A stretch of DNA of 10,628 nucleotides from Rubrobacteraceae bacterium. GTDB taxonomy: Bacteria > Actinomycetota > Rubrobacteria > Rubrobacterales > Rubrobacteraceae. The position numbers and the translations under genes are program-made. This document shows, piece by piece, positions 6,108-10,628 of this stretch. Below the pieces are notes generated by a model, which was not told the DNA's origin, made no database searches, and saw only the letters and a list, made by a program, of their open reading frames with translations. Position 1 is the stretch's first letter, and the number at the start of each line of letters is the position of its first letter. The stretch lies in contig JARDZQ010000025.1 of the NCBI GenBank assembly GCA_029240775.1, forward strand, positions 1-10,628, in the 5' to 3' direction.

Positions 6108-6782
6108 CTATCCCGCCTCGACTTCGAGGATGCGATTCGCGACCTCACTCAGGTCGACGCCGACCACGTCCGGGCGCTCGACCAAGGGGTCGAGCACCAT
6201 CCCCGGGCGCGCTACGAAGGCCGCCGCGCAGCCGGCGCGCAGGGAGCCCGCCACGTCCCAGGCGTGGGCGGCGATCAGGCGTACACTCTGGACTTCGACC
6301 TCGAGGCTCTCGGCGGCCATGCGGTACGGCTCGGGAGCGGGCTTGAGACGCCTGACCATGTCTGCGGAGAGGATCTGCTCGAAGTAGCCGCGTAGCCCGG
6401 AGCTATCCATCTGGGCCTCGGCGACCTGCTGCGTGCTGTTGGTCAGCGTGGCCAGGCGCAGCCCGGCGTCGCGCAAGCGCTCCAGGCTCTCGGCGACCTC
6501 CGGGTGCGGCGGCAGCTCGCGCATGCCGCCGAGGATCAGGTCTCTGTCTTCGTCTGTGAGCTGTACGCCCTGGCGCTCGGCGACCATCTCCAGCGCCGCT
6601 TCGCCTACCTGTCCGAAATCCGAGTACGCTCCGGTCACGGTGGCGACGAGGGCGGACTGCAAAAGCTGCAGGAACCAGACGCGCCGCACGCCCGCGTCGC
6701 CGAAGGCCCGCTCGAAGTGGGGGTCGAGCGCCCCGAGGTCGAGCAGCGTCTCGTTCACGTCGAAGAGGCAAACCCTCGCCAT
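6108..6782 (-). CDS. HAD-superfamily hydrolase, haloacid dehalogenase type II-like
   Basis: A 224-residue HAD hydrolase with a helical cap after motif I, similar to proteins labelled type II haloacid dehalogenase. Motif I is FDVNETLLD with nucleophile Asp8; the usual second Asp of HAD phosphatases is Asn10. Motif II is LTNST (Thr114), motif III RLKPAP (Lys147), motif IV AHAWDVAGS (Asp176). By my alignment from memory with L-2-haloacid dehalogenase, the halide-binding Arg after the cap Trp (VWR) is Phe37, and the SSN before AWD is AAH, so true dehalogenase activity is doubtful and a small-molecule phosphatase or other role is possible. The ATG is preceded by a GAGGGAG site and lies 13 bases after the stop of the CoA-binding gene, pointing to co-transcription. 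The family is firm, the substrate unknown. Confidence 0.87.
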   Translation of the reverse strand: MARVCLFDVNETLLDLGALDPHFERAFGDAGVRRVWFLQLLQSALVATVTGAYSDFGQVGEAALEMVAERQGVQLTDEDRDLILGGMRELPPHPEVAESLERLRDAGLRLATLTNSTQQVAEAQMDSSGLRGYFEQILSADMVRRLKPAPEPYRMAAESLEVEVQSVRLIAAHAWDVAGSLRAGCAAAFVARPGMVLDPLVERPDVVGVDLSEVANRILEVEAG

Positions 6783-6795
6783 GCTCCCTCGCTTT

Positions 6796-7215
6796 CTACC
6801 GCCCTACCAGCGATGCGTAGTCCACCATGATGCAGCGGTCCATGACGACGATCAGACCGTTCACTCTGGCGTAAGAGGCCGCCGCCTCGTTTACTACGCC
6901 GGACTGCATCCACAGCGCCTTCGCCCCGGCCGCCACCGCGTCCCTGGCGGTCGGCATCACCTTCTCGCTCCTGCGGAACACGTCGACGATATCTACGGGT
7001 TCGGGGATCTCCGCGACCAGGCCGTACGGTTCCTCGCCGAGGACCGGCCCGTCCAGGTTGGGGTTGACCGGGAAGATTTTGAACCCGAAGCCCTGGAGGG
7101 AGCTCGCTATGGAATGGCTGGTCCTGTGGGGCGAGTCCGAGAGACCGACGACCGCGACGGTGCGCGACCTTGCGAGCAGCTCTCTTATCTCCTGCGTAGA
7201 GGGGTTCTCGTGCAT
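6796..7215 (-). CDS. CoA-binding (YccU-like) Rossmann domain protein
   Basis: A stand-alone CoA-binding domain of 139 residues, the size of the YccU-like single-domain family; related domains occur in succinyl-CoA synthetase alpha and acetyl-CoA synthetase (ADP-forming). It is cytosolic, and no enzyme activity is established for the family. The nucleotide-binding segment VAVVGLSDSPHRTSHSIASSL spans about 20-40, followed by IFPVNPNLDGPVLGEEPYG (47-65), the VDIVDVFRRSEKV strand-helix (74-86), LWMQSGVVNEAA (101-112) and the C-terminal VVMDRCIMVDY (123-133) with a conserved Cys128. The ATG at 7215 has AAGGGAG 7 bases upstream. It starts 33 bases after the uvsE stop and is followed after 13 bases by the HAD gene, so it is the second gene of the run. 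The family call is firm. Confidence 0.9.
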   Translation of the reverse strand: MHENPSTQEIRELLARSRTVAVVGLSDSPHRTSHSIASSLQGFGFKIFPVNPNLDGPVLGEEPYGLVAEIPEPVDIVDVFRRSEKVMPTARDAVAAGAKALWMQSGVVNEAAASYARVNGLIVVMDRCIMVDYASLVGR

Positions 7216-7248
7216 TGCGTCTCCCTTCCGGGGGCTCCGGAGCGGATG

Positions 7249-8121
7249 TTAACCGATCCAGGCGCCGAGCGGCGCGAGCGCGAGCTCTTTCCCCTTGGCC
7301 TCTACCATCACGTCAGCCTCGTGGTCGCCGAGGGCGGAGAGGAGGGAGTGCCAGTCCTGGAGGTCCACGAGGTAGGCGTGCGCGCCTGGCTGCTTCGCCG
7401 GGTCCTGGCTCGAGAGATGCAGCTTCGGGCGCGCGTCCGGCGGATCCCAGCTCGGCAGCGAGAGATCCAGGGCCTTCTCCAGCGTCAGGCCGCCGGGGTT
7501 CAGCCCGTGGTGGAAAGAGTCGGTGATCGCCGGGATGCCTAAAGAGCGAGCCGTCTTCACGATCTCCGGCACGGTCCAGACGCGCTCGTCGTTCTCGAGA
7601 GCGAGGTAGCGCAGGACGGCGCTCTCGGGGCGCAGCTTCTCGACGAAGCGGGCGGTGGTCGCCTCCCTGTCCTCGTGGGCGCCGCCCATATGGAGCACGA
7701 TCACCGAGTCGAGGTTGCCGATTAGGTCGAAGACGCGCGCGGCGTAGCGCAGCTCGGCGAGGCTACGCTCCGGTACGCAGGGCTTCGGGCTCCCCGGCTG
7801 GATGAACTGGCCCGGGTGCATGCTCAGGCGTATGCCCGAAGTGCGTGCGAGCTCCCCGATCTCCCGCAGGTCGTCGCCGTGCTCGGCCTGCCAGTCGTAG
7901 GGGAAGGCCGGGTGCGAGGCGAAGGGGATCAGGCTCTGACCCATCCTGAAGAGGGGGATGCCGTGCTCCGCGTTCCAGCGCAGGATCGTCTCCAGCCCGA
8001 GCAGGTTCTCCCACACCACGGCGCGCAACTTCTCCGGGTCGCCGAGGCTCGCGAGCCGCAGCGTGCGGTTCGTGCTCGCCGGTATCGTGAGGTTCTGGGT
8101 CGGGTAGCCGAGCCGGATCAT
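7249..8121 (-). CDS. uvsE: UV damage endonuclease UvdE/UvsE
   Basis: Nicks DNA immediately 5' of UV photoproducts and some other lesions, starting an excision repair route independent of UvrABC. The 290-residue TIM-barrel protein closely resembles the Thermus enzyme: MIRLGYPTQNLTI start, then TNRTLRLASL, PLFRMGQSLIPFASHPAFPYDW (56-77), RLSMHPGQF (98-106), VLHMGGAHED (142-151), YLALENDERVWTV (172-184), ITDSFHHGLNPG (199-210), RPKLHLSSQDP (231-241) and VMVEAKGKE (271-279). The metal ligands match those recalled for the Thermus protein: His70, His102, His144, Glu176, Asp201, His204, His235 and Glu274, with Lys233 where the Thermus enzyme has a modified lysine. The ATG at 8121 is chosen by homology; the open frame upstream to 8301 runs antisense into the divergent mgh gene. 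There is no clear ribosome-binding site, but a -10-like box lies 6 bases before the ATG. First gene of a four-gene run. Confidence 0.95.
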   Translation of the reverse strand: MIRLGYPTQNLTIPASTNRTLRLASLGDPEKLRAVVWENLLGLETILRWNAEHGIPLFRMGQSLIPFASHPAFPYDWQAEHGDDLREIGELARTSGIRLSMHPGQFIQPGSPKPCVPERSLAELRYAARVFDLIGNLDSVIVLHMGGAHEDREATTARFVEKLRPESAVLRYLALENDERVWTVPEIVKTARSLGIPAITDSFHHGLNPGGLTLEKALDLSLPSWDPPDARPKLHLSSQDPAKQPGAHAYLVDLQDWHSLLSALGDHEADVMVEAKGKELALAPLGAWIG

Positions 8122-8127
8122 AGCGGT

Positions 8128-8135
8128 CTTATATA
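8128..8135 (-). promoter_or_regulatory. -10 box of uvsE, possibly leaderless
   Basis: On the minus strand TATATAAG (8135-8128) ends 6 bases before the uvsE ATG. If used as a -10, transcription would begin at or within a few bases of the ATG, which agrees with the lack of a Shine-Dalgarno site. No convincing -35 is seen 16-18 bases upstream. Inference from spacing only. Confidence 0.45.
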
Positions 8136-8194
8136 CGGTCTGGCGCGGGCTCGCTGTGTCCGGCCACCCACCGGGGTACGGCACTTCACTCTGG

Positions 8195-8200
8195 TAGCAT
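8195..8200 (+). promoter_or_regulatory. -10 box of mgh, possibly leaderless
   Basis: TAGCAT, a TANNNT-type -10, ends 9 bases before the ATG at 8210, so the start of transcription would fall on or next to the start codon. There is no ribosome-binding site between them. No good -35 is visible. This box faces away from the uvsE box, and both lie in an 88-bp gap. Confidence 0.35.
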
Positions 8201-8209
8201 GAGTTCCGT

Positions 8210-9562
8210 ATGCGAAAAGCGCGAGCTACGTATCTAGCGGGCATGGCCGAGCGGGTACTGCGCCGCAACGACATGGAGGGGTGGACCAGAGCAGCCCCCA
8301 ACCTCTACCCGCACCAGTGGAGCTGGGACTCCGGGTTTATAGCCATCGGGCTAGCCCACCTCGACACCGCCCGCGCGGCCCAGGAACTCACCAGCCTCTT
8401 CGAGCACCAGTGGAGAAACGGCAAGGTGCCACACATAGTCTTCAACCCCGACGCCCCGCCTGACAGCTACTTTCCGGGGCCCGAGCACTGGTCCAGTGCG
8501 GGGGCGTACCCCGAAGCCCCTCCTGCGCCGCCGTACACCAGCTGCCTCTGCCAGCCGCCGACCCACGCCCTCGGCGCCCTGCGAGTCTGGGAGCTGGCGC
8601 AGGAGAGGGACCAGGCAGACGTAGCGCGCGGCTTCCTGAGTGAGATCTACCCGAAGCTCCTGGCGTGGCACCGCTACCTGGCTACCGAGCGCGACCCGGA
8701 GGGCTCGGGTCTGGTCACCATCAACCATCCCTGGGAGAGCGGTACAGACAACTCCCCCAGGTGGGATGGGGCCCTCCAGAACGTCGAGGTTGGTGACCTC
8801 CCGCCGTTCGAGCGCCAGGATTTGGACGATGTGGACCATCCCACCGAGCGCCCCACCGACGAGGAGTACGCCCGCTACCTCTGGCTAGTCGAGCTCATAA
8901 AGCGCGTCCGCTGCGACGACGCGGAGTTATACGGATCGCACCCGTTCCTGGTGAAGGACGTGCTCTTCAGCGCCATCCTGGTCGCGGCCAACGAGACCCT
9001 GCTGGAGATAGCCGGGGTAGTCGGCGCCCCAGAGGAGGATATGGTGCTGATAGAGGCCTGGATCTCTCGCGGACGCGCGGGTCTCGATGAGCAGTGGGAC
9101 CCGGGGCTTGGCCTGTGCGTGGACCACGACCTCCGGCGGAATGCGCCGCTGAGGGTTCGCACGGTTGGGGGCTTCGCCCCGCTCGTGGCGGGCGGGCAGA
9201 CGCCGGACCGGCTCGACGCCCTGCTGCGGACGCTCTACTCGACGGCCTTCCTCGGGAACCCGAACCTGCGGCGTCCGCTGCCGCCCTCGACGAGCCCCAC
9301 CGAGGCGCATTTCCAACCGCGTAACTACTGGCGCGGTCCGGTGTGGCCGGTCATATCGTGGCTCCTCTGGCGTTCGCTGGTACGAGCGGGGGAGCGCGAC
9401 CGTGCGTACGACCTGCGCCGGGTGGCCCTTCAAGAGCTCTCCGGGGGCAACTTCGCCGAGTACTACGAGCCCTTCACCGGCGAGCCTCTCGGCTCCGACG
9501 ATCAATCCTGGACCGCCGCCGTTACCCTGGATTGGCTGTCCTACGACGATGAAGCTTGGTAG
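8210..9562 (+). CDS. mgh: Mannosylglycerate/glucosylglycerate hydrolase, GH63-like
   Basis: Hydrolyses the compatible solutes alpha-mannosylglycerate and alpha-glucosylglycerate to the sugar plus glycerate, a cytosolic route for recovering solute after osmotic or heat stress. Bacterial enzymes of this GH63 group have been characterised from Thermus thermophilus and Rubrobacter radiotolerans. The 450-residue (alpha/alpha)6-barrel protein shows NLYPHQWSWDSGFIAIGLAH (31-50), the substrate-loop segment YTSCLCQPPTHALG (109-122), NHPWESGTDNSPRWD (172-186), HFQPRNYWRGPVWPVISWLLW (367-387) and FAEYYEPFTGEPLGSDDQSWTAA (415-437). Asp180 and Glu417 fall where the catalytic acid/base pair is placed in the mycobacterial glucosylglycerate hydrolase. 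The ATG at 8210 has no ribosome-binding site; an in-frame ATG at 8243 is a possible but less likely start. It is divergent from uvsE. No synthesis gene for the solute is in the window. A general glycosidase or debranching-type annotation would be the fallback. Confidence 0.88.
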   Translation: MRKARATYLAGMAERVLRRNDMEGWTRAAPNLYPHQWSWDSGFIAIGLAHLDTARAAQELTSLFEHQWRNGKVPHIVFNPDAPPDSYFPGPEHWSSAGAYPEAPPAPPYTSCLCQPPTHALGALRVWELAQERDQADVARGFLSEIYPKLLAWHRYLATERDPEGSGLVTINHPWESGTDNSPRWDGALQNVEVGDLPPFERQDLDDVDHPTERPTDEEYARYLWLVELIKRVRCDDAELYGSHPFLVKDVLFSAILVAANETLLEIAGVVGAPEEDMVLIEAWISRGRAGLDEQWDPGLGLCVDHDLRRNAPLRVRTVGGFAPLVAGGQTPDRLDALLRTLYSTAFLGNPNLRRPLPPSTSPTEAHFQPRNYWRGPVWPVISWLLWRSLVRAGERDRAYDLRRVALQELSGGNFAEYYEPFTGEPLGSDDQSWTAAVTLDWLSYDDEAW

Positions 9563-9585
9563 GGGACCGCACCACCAAGAGAAAA

Positions 9586-9606
9586 GCTCCGGCGAACGGC
9601 CGGGGC
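9586..9606. terminator. GC-rich hairpin after mgh
   Basis: An 8-bp stem with one G-T pair (GCTCCGGC at 9586-9593 with GCCGGGGC at 9599-9606) and a 5-base loop, 23 bases after the mgh stop in the 71-bp convergent gap. There is no T-run, so termination is only suggested by position. Confidence 0.35.
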
Positions 9607-9626
9607 GCTCTGGCTATGTAGGGGAC

Positions 9627-9648
9627 GGGGATTCTAGCTGATATCCCC
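9627..9648 (-). terminator. Weak hairpin at the dodecin stop
   Basis: GGGGAT (9627-9632) can pair with ATCCCC (9643-9648) around a 10-base loop that contains the dodecin stop codon. Six pairs, no T-run: at best a weak 3'-end structure for the dodecin transcript. Confidence 0.2.
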
Positions 9649-9852
9649 TGCGTCTTCGAGCACGAAGGTGATAGCCAGGTTTACCTTGTAGCCGACGATG
9701 CTGCCGTTTTCGATCAGGACGTTCATGTCCTTGACCCAGGCACCCTCGACGTTGCGCAGCGTCGATGTTGCGCGGGCGACACCTTCGTTGATGGCATCCT
9801 CGAAACTATTCGGGTTCGTTGCACTGATCTCGGTTACTCGAGCAACGCTCAC
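9634..9852 (-). CDS. Dodecin, flavin-storage protein
   Basis: A 72-residue member of the dodecin family, whose twelve subunits form a hollow cytosolic sphere that binds FMN or riboflavin and protects or stores free flavin. The sequence has the family order: MSVARVTEISATNPNSFEDAINEGVARA (strand, then helix), TLRNVEGAWVKDMNVLIENG and YKVNLAITFVLED. Trp39 in GAWVK is the residue that stacks on the flavin ring. The common SWEDA motif is SFEDA here. The start is a GTG at 9850-9852, supported by AGGAGG about 6 bases upstream on the minus strand. A sigma-B-like promoter (GTTT-N15-GGGTAT) about 50 bases ahead suggests general-stress control. The gene is convergent with mgh and lies downstream of the anti-sigma gene, separated by 117 bases, so it is probably its own unit. 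Confidence 0.93.
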   Translation of the reverse strand: MSVARVTEISATNPNSFEDAINEGVARATSTLRNVEGAWVKDMNVLIENGSIVGYKVNLAITFVLEDAGDIS

Positions 9853-9900
9853 AGGTTCCTCCTTCTCCTAGATGGATTCCTTCCTCTCCGAGATTGCAAT

Positions 9901-9925
9901 ATACCCGGCGAGGCGGAAACCAAAC
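9901..9925 (-). promoter_or_regulatory. Sigma-B/F-like promoter of dodecin
   Basis: On the minus strand GTTT (9925-9922) is followed after exactly 15 bases by GGGTAT (9906-9901), matching the GTTT-N13-15-GGGTA(T) pattern of general-stress sigma-B/F-type promoters. The same -10 overlaps a TATATT box (9903-9898) that could serve a housekeeping sigma factor. The leader to the GTG would be about 41 bases with the AGGAGG site near its end. Confidence 0.6.
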
Positions 9926-9969
9926 GCGAGAGAGAGCGGTCGAGCGTCCCGCAGAGGGTGTCCAGCGGA

Positions 9970-10628
9970 TCAGAGCCTGGCCGTCATCATGGGGTCGGTG
10001 GTGGGTTCTGGCGACCCCCCGTCGGGCTCGACGGTCACGGCTATGACGTCGCCCTCCTGCAGCGGCTCCTCGACGACGGCTGCTACCTGCTCTTCCCGGG
10101 GTTCGAAGAGGCCGCCTGGCTTTGGAACGTCGTCTTCTATGACCCAGATCTGGTAGGTCCTATCCTCGGGCACCCGGGGCATGTCTTCGGCCATCAGGAC
10201 CGCCCGGTGGTCCTCGAGGATCATCACCTCCGCGTGGGCCTGTTGCGCGTGGCCGGTTCCCTCGAGCGCGACCATCCGGCTCTGCGGCGTGTCCTGCAGA
10301 TTGGCGACCTGGCCGTGGAGGTCCTGTACCTCCCCTTGCAGCAGCATGTTCCAGGAGAAGAGCCCGATGATGAGCAGGGCAGCCGCCCCGAGCGCCAGGT
10401 TCTGGAGGCTGAAGAACTCCCCTAGCCCGGCGAAGCGGGGCCCGCTCCTGGCGGGAGGCTGCGCCTCGGCCTCGACGACGCGCATGATGTTTCGGCGGAG
10501 CTCCGGAGGCGGGTCCTGTTCCCGGGGGGAGAGGGACAGCAAGCCGGCGAAGGTGCTCAGCTCGTCTACCTCGGCCTGGTGTTCGGGGTGCTCCGCGAGG
10601 TAAGCCTCGAGCTCGCGCCGCTCCTCGT
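9970..10628 (-). CDS. Anti-sigma factor, RskA-type membrane protein (5' end cut)
   Basis: A single-pass membrane anti-sigma factor whose N-terminus lies beyond the right edge; the open frame continues through the last base, and the TTG at 10542 is internal. The 218 visible residues begin with EERRELEAYLAEHPEHQAEVDEL, the end of an anti-sigma domain, in which the usual HxxxCxxC zinc site reads YxxxHxxH (Tyr9, His13, His16). A proline-rich linker follows, then a membrane helix LALGAAALLIIGLFSWNMLL (about 77-96), a short heptad-like stretch GEVQDLHGQVANLQ, and an RskA-type C-terminal domain on the outer side: MVALEGTGHAQQAHAEVMI, HRAVLMAEDMPRVPEDRTYQIWVI, GDVIAVTVEPDGGSPEPTTDPMM. The family is held inactive with an ECF sigma factor and released by stepwise proteolysis. 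The partner sigma gene is expected just upstream, outside the window. The inferred zinc-free state is judged from residues alone. Confidence 0.85.
   Translation of the reverse strand, partial: EERRELEAYLAEHPEHQAEVDELSTFAGLLSLSPREQDPPPELRRNIMRVVEAEAQPPARSGPRFAGLGEFFSLQNLALGAAALLIIGLFSWNMLLQGEVQDLHGQVANLQDTPQSRMVALEGTGHAQQAHAEVMILEDHRAVLMAEDMPRVPEDRTYQIWVIEDDVPKPGGLFEPREEQVAAVVEEPLQEGDVIAVTVEPDGGSPEPTTDPMMTARL

Noticed and set aside
6433..7542. 369-residue plus-strand open frame
   Set aside because: It spans the antisense of three recognisable genes (HAD, CoA-binding, uvsE).
8174..8179. GGGTAC upstream of mgh as a sigma-B-type -10
   Set aside because: No GTTT-like -35 lies 13-17 bases before it.
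1..10628. CRISPR arrays, insertion sequences, prophage or toxin-antitoxin modules
   Set aside because: No regularly spaced direct repeats, transposase or integrase domains, or small paired genes were seen.

Overview
The window reads as chromosomal DNA of a high-GC, stress-tolerant actinobacterium, most likely Rubrobacter or a close relative. The pointers are an actinobacterial-type citrate synthase, a Thermus-like UV damage endonuclease, a GH63 mannosylglycerate/glucosylglycerate hydrolase (a family characterised from Thermus and Rubrobacter), a PRC-barrel protein with a long low-complexity tail, an RskA-type anti-sigma factor, and frequent ATA isoleucine codons despite the high GC. The genus is inferred from gene content, not from any database search.

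Layout. 1-1148: FAD-dependent DAO-family oxidoreductase (+), cut at its 5' end. 1145-1564: DUF4870 membrane protein (-), whose stop overlaps that of the oxidoreductase. 1565-1779: divergent control region with an AT-rich promoter for citrate synthase. 1780-3096: citrate synthase (+). 3097-3249: convergent gap holding heptad GCTGA repeats and an inverted repeat. 3250-4716: FGGY sugar kinase (-). 4717-4856: divergent control region with a perfect dyad and a sigma-B-like promoter. 4857-5588: PRC-barrel protein (+), ending in a hairpin shared with the convergent gene. 5615-8121: four-gene minus-strand run, transcribed as uvsE, CoA-binding protein, HAD hydrolase, GGCT-like protein. 8122-8209: compact divergent promoter region. 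8210-9562: mannosylglycerate hydrolase (+). 9634-9852: dodecin (-). 9970-10628: anti-sigma factor (-), cut at its 5' end by the right edge.

The genes are mostly housekeeping plus stress physiology: DNA repair (uvsE), compatible-solute turnover (mgh), flavin storage (dodecin), a stress-type PRC-barrel protein and a membrane anti-sigma factor. Two of the stress genes (PRC-barrel and dodecin) are preceded by GTTT...GGGTA(C/T)-like promoters that suggest shared sigma-B/F-type control. uvsE and mgh diverge from an 88-bp gap where each has a -10-like box so close to its ATG that leaderless transcripts are plausible. I see no mobile element, CRISPR array, tRNA or rRNA, and no clear novel multi-gene system. 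The most interesting signals are regulatory, together with altered key residues in the HAD protein and in the anti-sigma factor.
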